A stretch of DNA of 64,000 bases, from NCBI GenBank assembly GCA_035578175.1, contig JAQMRL010000014.1, positions 15,295,774 to 15,359,773 of the forward strand, given 5' to 3'. Made by a program: the position numbers and the translations under genes. Position 1 is the stretch's first letter; the number at the start of each line of letters is the position of its first letter. The notes under the pieces are model-generated. The model did not search any database. It was not told the origin of the DNA and was given only the letters and a program-made list of their open reading frames with translations. The stretch comes from Catonia carolina. Taxonomy: Eukaryota > Arthropoda > Insecta > Hemiptera > Achilidae. Shown here piece by piece: positions 1 through 9,408 of the stretch.

Positions 1-478
1 CATCGTCCAGTGGAGATATCATTTTCTTCCCTCACAGTTGTGCGTCAATGGCTGCTTTGTCGGATCCGGTGGGCGTAAGGCTCAGTCGAGGGACCGCTGT
101 GGGCATCGCTCGCGTCAGCAGCGGCGGCTTACGGTGACGGGTCAGCAAGTGGAAGCATCATCTTCTCTCTTGCGGGGTTGTCGATTAGTCTTCGCTGGAG
201 TCCTGTAGCCGTGTGCCATGGTGGACATCTCGTCAATGCTGTAGACTGGTGGAATGAATCTCTCTGTGTCTGGATTGGAATTGAATTCCCCTGTCAAGTG
301 TAGCGCTCTTTATATAGTTGCCGAGAGCGTTGTGGTAGAGGGCGGTTATCACTCGGCCTTGGTAACAAAGTTCTCTGTCGGTACGCTGCCAAAGGGCCTA
401 CCGTGTCGACAAGAGTTGGGAAAAGTATTGAAGGTCGGCAACACAGTAAATGATTAATTAGAAGGGGTGGCAGTGACA
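1..478 (+). mobile_element. L-family LTR, 5'-cut copy
   Basis: Matches most of the complete LTR at 31909-32560 in the same orientation, from an internal point to the end GGCAGTGACA; its 5' part lies left of the window. The shared stretch holds the GC-rich segment around TCGGGTCCGGTGGGCGTAAG and a TATATAG motif that could be the LTR promoter. No internal retroelement genes follow, so it is a solo or truncated LTR. Superfamily (gypsy or other) cannot be decided. Confidence 0.7.
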
Positions 479-584
479 ACTTGTTACAGTCAATTAGCCA
501 TCTGTAAACATTTCACACTAACGACGCACATTTCTGATATTAACATGTTGAGACCGGATGACGCCAAAAGGTGTCAGATCGACG

Positions 585-750
585 TATAGTAAATTCATTA
601 GTGATTTTTGTTTCCAAATTCCGGCTTTGATTTTTTTGACTTCCAGTCGAAATTGGAACTTCAAACCCAAACTAGGCCCACTAACTTTTTGTGTAGATTA
701 CGAATCCGGAAACCATTTGTTGCTATCTCTTGTAGTTTCCGACATCTGAA
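585..750 (-). repeat. D-family minisatellite-bearing repeat, one unit
   Basis: Reverse complement of one unit of the minisatellite at 7370-8050; shared words are GAAACTACAAGAGATAGCAA and the paired phrases around GGAAGT and CCCAAACT. It lies just upstream of the first zinc-finger exon, in opposite orientation to the array downstream. Confidence 0.7.
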
Positions 751-842
751 TGTGACGGATGGACATTGGAAAATGTTAGATGACAATTTTAAAAATTCCC
801 AACAATCCTTGTAATTTAATAATGGTGTTTCATGTGTTTCAG

Positions 843-1045
843 ATGCACTGTGTGTAACAAATCATTTGCTCAATCTGGAATCTTGACAAGTCATATAGCA
901 ATGCATATGAATTCAAAATCTTTTGGATGTGATCAATGTGGTAGGGCGTTTCGTCAAAGATCCCAGTTGAAATTACATTTACAAAGACATGCTGGTATTA
1001 GAAGATTTCAATGTTCATTATGCGAGTATAAATTTTTAACAAAAG
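843..1045 (+). CDS. zinc-finger gene, exon a
   Basis: Preceded by a pyrimidine-rich tract ending TTTCAG; donor GTACAA at 1046. It starts with the last base of a split codon and ends one base into a Gly codon. Encodes fingers 1 and 2 and the first half of finger 3. Confidence 0.88.
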
Positions 1046-4000
1046 GTACAATTTTATATTTTTCCCGTACTATTTGTTCCTTTTTAAACAAATCTTCACA
1101 TATTTTTACTTTTTCTTGCCTTATGTAAATATATAAGGAAGGAAAGTATTGTTTTCAAGCCACCTGAACCGAAAAAAAACATGTTTTTAGCAATTTGGTC
1201 TGTGTGTATGAACAAAATATCTCAAAAACAGATCATTGTACGAAGTTGAGACTTGAAACTTAAGTCAGGTACCACTAGAGGACTCGCATGAACATTTTCA
1301 TCAAAATTGGTCAACCAAAACTAGTCATTTATTCGTGTAATTTTTCACTTTTTTGCGGTTTTCTCAAAAATAGCTTCTACAATTTTCTTTTAAATCTTGT
1401 CATTACTACATTTTTTATGCTCTACAAGTTATGGTAAGCGCCATGTCTGCTGAAATTCTTGGGGAGGCTGTGCTCTCGTAGAAAATAATGGTTTTTATAA
1501 GATTTCAGCCTTAATATGCATTTTAGGGCAAAAGTGTATATAATCAAAGTTGTAGAAAATTTAAAAACCTACAACTTTTATTCCTAACATTTCTTTGTAT
1601 AATGTTTCGTTTAGCGGTAATAGGTGATTTCCTGTTTTATTTTTCATGGATATCTGAAAATAAATTTTTTTTTAAGATTTCAGCCTTAGTATGTGTTTAA
1701 CAACATAAGTGTATAATTATATTTATAGAAAATTAAAAGATCTTCAACTTTTATGTGAAGAATTTTTCTTTACAGAGCCTAGTTAAGCGTTAAAAAGTGA
1801 TTTTCTGTATTATTAAGCCAAACTAAGGTTAGTTTTCATTTTGCATCATTCACTCATGATTAAAATAAGGTTATGTTCTTTGAGGTTAGTTTTTTGTTTA
1901 TTTCTAATGTTTTATTACTAATGTAAGGGTATGCGCACAGTGAACACTGGTCACAGGTTGCTGGTCGCTGGTCGCTTACAAGCGGGAGCCTGCTAGTAGG
2001 AATAGGCCATTACATTTTAATCGGACGTCTGACAGTAAACGCCGGTGGAGAAAGCTGCGCACTGGTCATCTGCGCATATCAGCTCACTGGTTTGTTTTGC
2101 ATAAACCTGCCTGCTGCTTGCTAGCAGGTTGCTAAGTGTACTTGGCATCATATAATACGTATTCATAAATAATAAAACTGGTTAATTATTATAACATGGG
2201 TTTATAAAAATAACTTTTAAAAGATTATTACTGGCCAAACAATGCTTTAATATATTGAATATCGGTAGTCAAAATGTTTGGAAAACGTATTTCAAAGTAA
2301 TCACAAGTCTTTCTTCTGGTAATATTGGTTGCTTGTGCAAGTTGCACCATTGTTTTTGAAAACAAGTTCTACTTTAGACAATATAAAATAAAACGTTTCC
2401 AGTCATTCTCATGCATTTAAAAAAACCTATCTATCTTTTTTTAATTGCGGAAAAAGATAATTATGCCAAACAATTTTCTGTTCAATTTTATATAACGAAT
2501 TTATATAATAAATTTCACTAACCTTCCTTTTTAACTGCGTCAACTTTTATTTTCACTTACACGTGTTTCGGTGGATCCACCATCATCAGAGTAAATAACA
2601 TATAATTGAAACTTTTTTTTTTTTTTTTTTGCGCCCTGGAGACTCCAGGAGGAGTATAGGACATGTCGTCAGGTATAACACCTGGAATACATATAAGAAT
2701 CACACAATGTATCACTACTATCAAGAAAAAAATTCTTGTACGCTATAAAAAGTTTCACTGAACAAGTAATTTTTCAGATTTTTTTTAAAGGAATTCAAAT
2801 CCTCACAACACTTTAAAGATTGGGGTAATTTATTCATGAATTTTCTCCCTGCATAAGTAGGTTTTTGTTCAAACAATTTTGTGGAGTGATTAGCCACATG
2901 ATAATTATTCCTGTTTCTCGTGTTGTGATTGTGAACATTGAAATTCTGCATAAATTTATTTTGCCTAACATACATAATCACCTCAAAAATGTAGAGGGAG
3001 GGAACTGTAAGCAATTTAAGCTCCTTAAATAGTGGCCTGCATGAGGTTAGCTGGTTAGCTCCCACCATACACCTAATAGCTTTCTTTTGAATTTTAAAAA
3101 CCCTATTCATATTACCCATGCTAGAATTACCCCATACTAAAATACCATAACGGATATGAGACAGAATGAGGCCATGATAAGCTGCCATTAGTAATTTTTT
3201 ATCATTTAATCTGGCGATTTGTTTTAGTGCAAATACCCCAGATGATATTTTATTACAAACTTGATTGATATAGAAGTCCCAAGACAAAGATCTATCTAGA
3301 GATACGCCCAGGAACTTCACTGTTTCTACATGCTCTAAACTATTATTATGAATAAATACATCCACTTCTCTACTTTCTTTAACGTTATGTTTATTTTTAA
3401 ACTGCAAGTACTGACACTTTTTCCCATTAACTGTTAATAACATTTGATTCAAGAACTGTACTACGGACACTATGTTAACATGTGTATTTACTTCAAGAGC
3501 ATCTACCAGTAAACTGTTACTGATTACTGAAGTATCATCAGCAAACAACAAAGCTCTGCCATTAGGTATGACTTCTGGTAACCTATTAATATACAATAGA
3601 AACAGAATTGGACCTAAAACTGACCCTTGTGGAACGCCTGCTTTGACTTCAAGCTTTCCAGATACAACTTTTGTAAGTTTCCCTCTAACAACCCTAGTTA
3701 ACTCCACACACTGTAATCTATTAATAAGGTAAGATTGAAACCATTTCAATTCTACATCCCTAACGCCTAATGACTCTAGTGTTTTCAATAAAATTTCATG
3801 ATCAACACAATCGAAAGCTTTACTCAGATCCAGAAACACTGCCAATGCTTTCTCCCCGGCATCCAATATATCAACTACTTGCTCCACAAGTGAAACAATT
3901 GCAGTTTTAGTTGATCTACCTTTTTGGAAACCATGCTGATCCTCTGAGATGATTAGGTTTTCAGTCAAGAAACTGATTAACCTAATAAATACTACCTTTT

Positions 4001-7000
4001 CAAAAATTTTACTGATTGTGTTTAAAATACTTATGGGCCTATAATTTTCAACTAACTGGCTATCTCCATTCTTAAATATAGGCAATATTTTAGCCTCCTT
4101 CAGTTTGTTTGGAAATACACCTGCTTCGAGTGAGAAGTTAATCAAATGAAGGAGAGGAGTAATTAAAAGATGTTTACATTCTTTAACAATTATACTAGAA
4201 ATCCCATCTAACCCACATGTTTTCTTACTTTTCAAACTATCAATAACTGATTCTAATTCCTCACTTGAAACTAGTCTAAATAAGAATTGATTTACTACCT
4301 TGTTCCCTTTTGGATCATAACATCCCACTGTTTCCCCAATCTGTTGTTTAAGTTTTAAAGCTACTTCCTGGTAATATTTGTTAAAATAATTACAAATTTC
4401 TACACCATTCTGTATAGGTTAATTTTTTTTGTTAACAATAATAGGTATGTCAGTAAAACCTTTGTTGCTAACTACACCTCGATTCTTATTTATTATTTCC
4501 CATATAGCTGAGTTTAAATTTGGTGATTTATGAAGGACTTCAGCAGTTTTTTTTGCATTTAGCTCTCTGGACTTCTCTGGCATAATGTTTTTTAATAGTT
4601 TTGTACCTTTGTTCGTTAAAGGTAGTCCTATGTGAAAGAAAATCTGAGTATACATCTCTAACTTCAGACCTCATTTTCAAAATTTCCCCTGTGACCCACT
4701 CATCTGTTTCCCTGACAATATTTTTTACATCTTTCTTTTTAATTGGACAACTATTATTATAATGAAATTTTAATGTTTCAATAAAATTATGATATTTCTG
4801 ATTAATGTCAGAAGAATTGAAAACAGTCTTCCAATCCTCTTTGGATAAACTGTGTAACAAACAATTAATATTCCCTTGGTCTTCCTGCCTAAATTTTTTA
4901 ATAATTTTTTGATTAGGGACATGACTACCTAAATCCTGAATCTCTAATACTTGGTACCCGTGATCAGAGAGCTCTGAACCCCTTAACCTAACCTGACAAC
5001 TCACCATATTTGTTAAAATATTATCTATTATGGTTTGCGAGTGACTAGTAATTCTTGTATAACCTTTAACTTTTATATCAAGATTGTTCATCTCCACAAT
5101 ACCCCTAAACTGTTCAGCCATTTTATTTTGAACAGCAAGATTTACATTAAAATCGCCCAAAACTACCACTTTTACATATCGTTCTGTTAAAACTTCCAGT
5201 AGTTCACTGAACGATGAACAGAACTGACCCCAGTCACCATTAGGGGATCTATAGACACCCACCACAGCCATCTTTCCCCTCTTTTCTAACCTAACTTCTA
5301 CCCCAGCCACTTCAATATCCATTTCCCGAGAAAACCGTTCTAAATAAGGTAAGGTGCATAAAAAAGCACTGAAATGTGACTACATTATATCTAACTATAC
5401 CAATCATATAAAAGAAGAAAAACATAAATTTGGTAAAATAGATGAACATTTCAATATAATAGAACAATGTAATATAGAAAATAAAAATAAAATTGAAAAA
5501 TATGAGATGTTCCACATTTATAAATATTTAAAAGAGCAAAAGCAGGACATTTTGAATGAACAGGTGAAATTTAGGAATGATGAAGTTATATTGACTGCTG
5601 CTGCTATCTACAGTAAATATGAGAAGGGATAAATTTAAATAAATTAATTTTAAATCAGTTTTATACAAGTGACTGAAGATGTATCATCTTCTATAGATTT
5701 TTAATAAATAGTGTTTTTAGTTTCAATTTTATGTTATTTACTCTGATGATGGTGGATCCACCGAAACACGTGTAAGTAAAAATTAAAATAAAGGTGACGC
5801 AGTTTGAAAAGAAGGTTAGTGAAATTATTTTATTAATTCATTATATGAAATAGAAATATTTAAAACTGCAGGATGCATTATAAAGATTTATTTTTAAATA
5901 AGGTAAGTTACGAGTGTCAAGTTTCTTACTTGCATTAGCTAATATACAAACCCCCCCACTTTTGTGCATTTTCCTACAATATGAAGCAATAATAGAAAAC
6001 CCTGAAAAGTTTATTAGTGACATCTCATTACATTTTAACCCGTGTTCTGTAAATACCACCATGTCTGGGTTCTCAGAACTTAAAAATATATCTAACCTAT
6101 CCATTTTATTCCCTAAATATTGAATATTTTGATGTAAAATAGAGAAGTGGGATGCATTATTTTCCTGATTATTTTGGTTATCTACAACTGTGTTGACTCC
6201 AATTATGGAAGCTGGTCGCAGCCTATTTACTAACTTGACATCATGTAAACCTAACCTACCGTTACTGTAATTAAAAACATGTGATCTCTTCTTCAGTTGT
6301 GTTTCACCAATAAAACCTAACCTTATATTTCCTATCTCTTTACCCCTTGTTTCAGCCAACTCATTAAAAAAGACTCTTTAGCTTTTAATTTGTCAGGGAC
6401 TAACTAAAAACTTTACGTATTAAAAATCTATAGAAGATGATACATCTTCTGTAGATTTTTAATAAATAACGTTTATTTACTCATATTTTATCATAAATTA
6501 TATGTTATTTACTCTGATGATGGTGGATCCACCGAAACACGTGTAAGTGAAAATAAAAGTTGACGCAGTTAGTTAGTTAGGAAGGTTAGTGAAATTTATT
6601 ATCTAAAATATAATTAATTTCAAAACTGCAGGATGCAGTTATAAAGATTTATTTTTGAATGAATTTTCTGTTCTTATTAATTTCACTAACGGTATTGTCT
6701 TTTAATGATAATAATTTTGTGGAAACGTTTTCCATAAGAAATAATCATCATCTCTGCTGCTACTGAAACTCATGTTGAGTACCGACAACTGAATGAAGGT
6801 TAAGCGTATAGTTACATGCTCCCACTATGCGTGTGCACCAACGTGAATCAGTACCTGCGACCAGCGTTCACTGTGTGCTTACCCTAAGGTTATATTGGTA
6901 ATTATTTGTATTTTTCGTTTGTTTCTTTAGGTGATTTGGAAAGGCATCAAAGAACACACACAGGAGAAAGACCATTCAACTGTAAATTATGTGGTAAATC

Positions 7001-9148
7001 TTACACAAGACAACAATCATTAAAGGAACATATAAATAGACATTTTGGTCATAAACCTTACTCATGTAAACATTGTTGTAAAGGTATGATGATTTATAAA
7101 TTATATTTTTATGTAGGTTTCGTGTTAAAGATAATCCACTTTGTTATTTTTGGGCAGTGAATTTAACAATATTGTATCCTCTTTTCCGGGTAATTTTAAG
7201 GATCTGATTATTAATAGTTGATAAACAAACTTCCTCTAAAGTTACAACAATTAATTATTCCACGCTGAATACCACCCAGAACTGATTACAATACGTTGAA
7301 AAGCAAACATATTTTTGGTGGTAATTTTTAAAATTGTCAACTATCATTTTGTTTAGTTCGTTTGTCTGTCATACCCAGATGTCAGAAACTATAAGAGGTA
7401 ACAACAAACAGTTTTTGGATTCGTAATCTTCACACAAAGGTAGTGGGCCTAAATTGGGTTTGAAGTTCCGGTTTCGACCGGAAGTCAGAAACTACAAGAC
7501 ATAGCAACAAATAGTTTCCGGTTTCGTAATCTACACAAAAAGTTAGTGAGCGTAAATTGAGTTTGAAATTCCAGTTATGACCTGAAATGACCCAAAACCG
7601 GAAGTTAAAACATCAAATTCAGAAACTACAAGAGATAGCAACAACGGTTTTCAATTTTGTAATCTACCCAAAATGTTTGTGAGCATGGATTGGCTTTGAA
7701 GTTCCTGTTTTTACAGAAAATGGCCCAAAACTGGAAGTCAAAAAATCAAACTCAGAAACTACAAGAGATAGCAACAAACGGTTTTCGAATTCGTAATCTA
7801 CACACAAAGGTAGTGTGCCTAAATTGGGTTTGAAGGTCCGGTTTTGACTGGAAATAGCCTAAAACCGTAAGTCAAGAAATCAAATTCAGAAACTACAAGA
7901 GATAGCAATAAACAGTTTCAGATTGATAATTTACCCAAAAAGTTTGAGGGCCTGGATTGGGTTTGAAGTTCCAGTTTCAACCGGAAGTGGCCCAAAACCA
8001 GAAGTCTAAAAATTCAAGTCGGAATTTGGAAACAAAAATAGTGTCATTCAATTTCTCTTAAAGAGTCGATACAAAAATCAATAAAGGTTTTTGCCATAAG
8101 TCAAAGGTAACCCTTTTTCAAAATTGCCATCAGCCATGAGATGCGTCGTCTTATGAAAACCATTTTTTTATTAATAAATTTAAATTATAAATTCAGTATC
8201 TAGGTTGCAACATTACATACTAACAGGATAAAGATGCTTACAATAAATAAGATGCACCGATTTCAGCAAATATGCGGAACTATCCACAGCACTTTGAAAA
8301 ATAGCACCAGCAAAACCACAAGGGTGAGATTTTATAAAACATTAGCAGTGCCGACCCTAGGCCTACTCTATGGCAGTGAAACTTGGGTGCTATGAAAGCG
8401 AGAGGAGAGTAGATTGCAAGCATCTGAAATGAAATTTCTTTGACATACGTATAGGTGTCGTAGAGAAGATTGTTACAGGAATACCGAGATAAGGAAACAA
8501 CTGAACATCTTCTCTATAAACAACAAGGTATCCCAGAACAGAATGCAGTGGTTAGAGCATGTTAACAGAATGCGGGAGGATAGGATACCTAAGCAGACAC
8601 TGGGCTATAAGCCAGAGGGCAGGAGAGAAAAAGGATGCCCGATAAAGAGATGGGCAGATTTGAGAGGTTCGGAACAGGCAGAGATGCCTAATCCTTGAAA
8701 GGCAGAAGAAGGAGAATTATAAATAAAAATACTAAACATCCTTAATCGAAAATATATTTTCTAAGTTTACCGGAAAATTATTAGACACATATGCAATGCC
8801 AGTGGCCCTGAAACAAAATGTCCAATTGAAGGGCCAGTGGAAACACACGCGGTGCCTAGCGCATGCCTGAACATGGTCCAAAGTATCAACCTTCTACAGC
8901 ACATCTTATCTATCACAATATTGTGTTTTGCTGAATATTTACAATTTATTTTTGTTTTAGCATTCGCAGAAATGTCAGCGTGTTATAAACATGTAAAATC
9001 ACATAAAATAACTGCAGAACTAAATACTGATAAATCGGTTATTAATAACGATACATCACTGCTGATAGAAGAGAAGAATAAATCTGCTATTGAATTAGCT
9101 CCTCTAATTATCATTAGTAATGATAGTAAACAAGATGAGTTAATATCG
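843..9148 (+). CDS. C2H2 zinc-finger protein gene (partial, three exons)
   Basis: Exons 843-1045, 6931-7083 and 8961-9148 join in frame (phases 1 and 1) into five classic C2H2 fingers with C-x2-C and H-x3-H spacing, and linkers including HTGERPF. Two fingers are split by introns: finger 3 (CSLC...HQRTH) between exons 1 and 2, finger 5 (CKHCCK...HVKSH) between exons 2 and 3. Completion of both fingers across the joins is strong proof of the splicing. After the fingers comes a hydrophilic tail ending in phase 0 at a GTAAGT donor. Such proteins normally bind DNA in the nucleus; the orthologue is not recognised. Upstream exons lie left of the window. The last exon is unresolved: one option is an acceptor at 11591-11592 followed by seven codons and a stop. 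Intron 1 (1046-6930) is almost wholly transposon. Confidence 0.88.
1105..1926 (+). repeat. A-family repeat, left part (interrupted)
   Basis: Starts TTTTTACTTTTTCTTGCC and runs through the family to AATG just before the TAA target site of the Harbinger-like insertion; GGTTATATTG resumes at 6888. Consensus of the family in this window: start ACTTTCTCTTGCC, then GGAAGGAAAGTATTG, an internal TCTG(TG)n block, several blocks near AAAAGTTGTAG, and an end GGCAAGAGAAAGT plus the hairpin GTGTGAGTGTTTCACAC and CAGATTTTT. The (TG)n block is nearly absent here. Confidence 0.8.
2500..2611 (-). mobile_element. Penelope-like element fragment with hammerhead
   Basis: On the minus strand this matches the 3' part of the Penelope copies at 5354-5894 and 6395-6660, including the hammerhead and the following GACGCAGTT and GAAGGTTAGTGAAAT words. 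The LINE's poly(A) (T-run 2612-2630) joins its upstream edge. Confidence 0.7.
2551..2597 (-). ncRNA. hammerhead ribozyme motif, copy 1
   Basis: On the minus strand the order is TTTACT (stem I), CTGATGA core, one extra T, GGTGGATCCACC (stem-loop II), GAAA core, ACAC/GTGT (stem III), A, then AGTGAA (stem I partner, one G-U pair). Same layout as the copies at 5737-5780 and 6508-6551. Cleavage is not shown, only the motif. Confidence 0.7.
2721..4328 (-). CDS. LINE reverse transcriptase domain, 535 residues open
   Basis: Non-LTR reverse transcriptase copying element RNA at the target. Visible motifs in order: [14 protein letters not shown] and NYRPISIL (RT 1-2), [12 protein letters not shown] (palm), [19 protein letters not shown] (RT 4), LLFADDT (catalytic Asp pair), and a C-terminal region with [13 protein letters not shown]. 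The layout is that of the CR1/jockey group. The frame is unbroken over 535 residues, unusual here and pointing to a fairly young copy. It is the 3' half of a longer ORF whose endonuclease half lies at 4540-6359. Confidence 0.93.
   Translation of the reverse strand: MGCYDPKGNKVVNQFLFRLVSSEELESVIDSLKSKKTCGLDGISSIIVKECKHLLITPLLHLINFSLEAGVFPNKLKEAKILPIFKNGDSQLVENYRPISILNTISKIFEKVVFIRLISFLTENLIISEDQHGFQKGRSTKTAIVSLVEQVVDILDAGEKALAVFLDLSKAFDCVDHEILLKTLESLGVRDVELKWFQSYLINRLQCVELTRVVRGKLTKVVSGKLEVKAGVPQGSVLGPILFLLYINRLPEVIPNGRALLFADDTSVISNSLLVDALEVNTHVNIVSVVQFLNQMLLTVNGKKCQYLQFKNKHNVKESREVDVFIHNNSLEHVETVKFLGVSLDRSLSWDFYINQVCNKISSGVFALKQIARLNDKKLLMAAYHGLILSHIRYGILVWGNSSMGNMNRVFKIQKKAIRCMVGANQLTSCRPLFKELKLLTVPSLYIFEVIMYVRQNKFMQNFNVHNHNTRNRNNYHVANHSTKLFEQKPTYAGRKFMNKLPQSLKCCEDLNSFKKNLKNYLFSETFYSVQEFFS
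4540..5322 (-). CDS. LINE endonuclease domain, C-terminal part
   Basis: APE-type endonuclease of the same [25 protein letters not shown] (metal-binding Asp/Asn) and SELSDHG (catalytic SDH). In the intact element the upstream codons at 5908-6359 join directly in frame. A frameshift near the C-terminus separates it from the RT part. Confidence 0.88.
   Translation of the reverse strand: MDIEVAGVEVRLEKRGKMAVVGVYRSPNGDWGQFCSSFSELLEVLTERYVKVVVLGDFNVNLAVQNKMAEQFRGIVEMNNLDIKVKGYTRITSHSQTIIDNILTNMVSCQVRLRGSELSDHGYQVLEIQDLGSHVPNQKIIKKFRQEDQGNINCLLHSLSKEDWKTVFNSSDINQKYHNFIETLKFHYNNSCPIKKKDVKNIVRETDEWVTGEILKMRSEVRDVYSDFLSHRTTFNEQRYKTIKKHYAREVQRAKCKKNC
5354..5632 (+). CDS. Penelope ORF C-terminus (GIY-YIG endonuclease end)
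   Basis: 92 codons to a stop. The pattern [15 protein letters not shown], then [14 protein letters not shown] and [11 protein letters not shown], follows the conserved end of the GIY-YIG nuclease in Penelope-like elements: an H at the start of an H-x-F block, then a conserved E before IYK, then an LN block. The GIY and YIG motifs and the RT are missing because of 5' truncation, so the ATG is not a real start. Class call is from recalled family pattern. Confidence 0.8.
   Translation: MHKKALKCDYIISNYTNHIKEEKHKFGKIDEHFNIIEQCNIENKNKIEKYEMFHIYKYLKEQKQDILNEQVKFRNDEVILTAAAIYSKYEKG
5737..5780 (+). ncRNA. hammerhead ribozyme motif, copy 2
   Basis: TTTACT 5737-5742 pairs perfectly with AGTAAA 5775-5780 (stem I). 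Core CTGATGA is 5743-5749, an extra T is at 5750, self-complementary GGTGGATCCACC 5751-5762 forms stem-loop II, and GAAA is 5763-5766. ACAC/GTGT 5766-5773 makes a minimal loopless stem III; A5774 is the base before the predicted cut. Such tiny stem III hammerheads usually act as dimers. Confidence 0.8.
5908..6359 (-). CDS. LINE endonuclease domain, N-terminal part
   Basis: Contains [17 protein letters not shown] (the HQN-type start of APE endonucleases) and [12 protein letters not shown] (catalytic E in the TEHGL block). The frame runs into the 13-bp duplication, and after excising the Penelope copy continues as [12 protein letters not shown] at 5340 downward. Confidence 0.87.
6395..6660 (+). 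mobile_element. Penelope-like element fragment with hammerhead
   Basis: Same 3' region as the copy at 5354-5894: the hairpin GAAGATGATACATCTTC, the hammerhead, GACGCAGTT with a small TAGT expansion, GGTTAGTGAAATT and AAAACTGCAGGATGCA. Opposite orientation to the fragment at 2500-2611, so the LINE is bracketed by inverted Penelope pieces. Confidence 0.75.
6508..6551 (+). ncRNA. hammerhead ribozyme motif, copy 3
   Basis: TTTACT 6508-6513 and AGTGAA 6546-6551 form stem I (one G-U). CTGATGA is 6514-6520, extra T 6521, stem-loop II 6522-6533, GAAA 6534-6537, stem III ACAC/GTGT to 6544, predicted cut after A6545. Confidence 0.75.
6931..7083 (+). CDS. zinc-finger gene, exon b
   Basis: Acceptor TTTCTTTAG at 6930, donor GTATGA at 7084, phases 1 and 1. 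Completes finger 3 ([10 protein letters not shown]), gives finger 4 (CKLC...HINRH) and starts finger 5. The acceptor lies about 25 bases past the end of recognisable A-family sequence. Confidence 0.88.
7370..8050 (+). repeat. D-family minisatellite array, five units
   Basis: Five diverged units of about 104-136 bp, each with AGAAACTACAAGAGATAGCAA, a GTAATCTACAC block, a TTGGGTTTGAAGTTCC block and a GGAAGT block; units begin near 7383, 7486, 7621, 7757 and 7891. The end past 8030 (ATAGTGTCATTC...) recurs reversed at 17165-17300. Confidence 0.8.
8215..8705 (+). mobile_element. RTE-type LINE remnant, RT C-terminus
   Basis: Frame-broken translation gives [19 protein letters not shown], then [18 protein letters not shown] and [15 protein letters not shown], the C-terminal signature of insect RTE-like LINEs. 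Several stops and shifts; dead copy. Confidence 0.8.
8961..9148 (+). CDS. zinc-finger gene, exon c
   Basis: Acceptor TTTTGTTTTAG at 8960 and donor GTAAGT at 9149. Completes finger 5 ([15 protein letters not shown]), then a Lys/Glu/Asp-rich tail ending KQDELIS in phase 0. The codons after 9148 in the same frame are intron. Confidence 0.85.
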
Positions 9149-9154
9149 GTAAGT

Positions 9155-9408
9155 GGTATTTTTTTTTGTCATCAGTCTCTCGACTGGTTTGATGCAGTTC
9201 TCCAAGCTGTTCTATCTTGTGGAAATCATTTCATGTCTATAAATCTGTAACACCCTACATCTTTTGTTGTTTGCTTTAAATATTCTAACATTTGCTTTCC
9301 TTTACAATTGACTCCCTCAATATTACCCTCCATTATTGGTAGAACAATACCTGGATGTCTTAAGATGTCCCACTAGCCTATCCCTTCTTCTGGTAAGATG
9401 TTTCCATA
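9155..9408 (-). mobile_element. LINE 3' region fragment
   Basis: Shares the string GTCATCAGTCTCTCGACTGG and about 150 further bases with 21562-21740, where it leads into an RTE-type endonuclease. Interrupted at 9408 by the TA-flanked element. Confidence 0.6.

Larger units (their letters stand above)
5354..5894 (+). mobile_element. Penelope-like element, 5'-truncated insertion in the LINE
   Basis: 541 bp flanked by the 13-bp duplication TAAATAAGGTAAG at 5341-5353 and 5895-5907. Contents in order: the C-terminus of the Penelope ORF, an inverted repeat around GAAGATGTATCATCTTC, a hammerhead at 5737-5780 and a short tail. 5' truncation and a target-site duplication are normal for retrotransposition. 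Confidence 0.88.
2612..6365 (-). mobile_element. CR1/jockey-like LINE, near full length, split by a Penelope insertion
   Basis: Runs from the N-terminal side of an endonuclease (about 6359, minus) to a poly(A) tail (T-run 2612-2630). Removing the Penelope copy at 5354-5894 and one 13-bp duplicate restores an open frame across the insertion point. The endonuclease-to-RT part has at least one frameshift near 4400-4660. Flanked by Penelope fragments in opposite orientations; no clear target-site duplication was found. Confidence 0.88.
1927..6884. mobile_element. PIF/Harbinger-like element, inflated by nested insertions
   Basis: The ends are inverted repeats: GGGTATGCGCACAGTGAAC at the left and, on the other strand, GGGTAAGCACACAGTGAAC at the right. 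A TAA duplication sits at 1924-1926 and 6885-6887. A 3-bp TTA/TAA target and GGG start fit PIF/Harbinger. It sits inside an A-family copy, which reads continuously once it is removed. Own sequence remains at about 1927-2500 and 6660-6884; I recognise no transposase there. Confidence 0.75.

Noticed and set aside
254..479. Overlapping frames on both strands near the left edge
   Set aside because: They lie in the L-family LTR, whose other copies do not keep them open.
3472..3732. 86-codon plus-strand frame
   Set aside because: Antisense shadow of the intact LINE reverse transcriptase on the minus strand.
7370..8050. CRISPR-like regular repeats
   Set aside because: Units are long, diverged and contiguous, without unique spacers; the window is eukaryotic.
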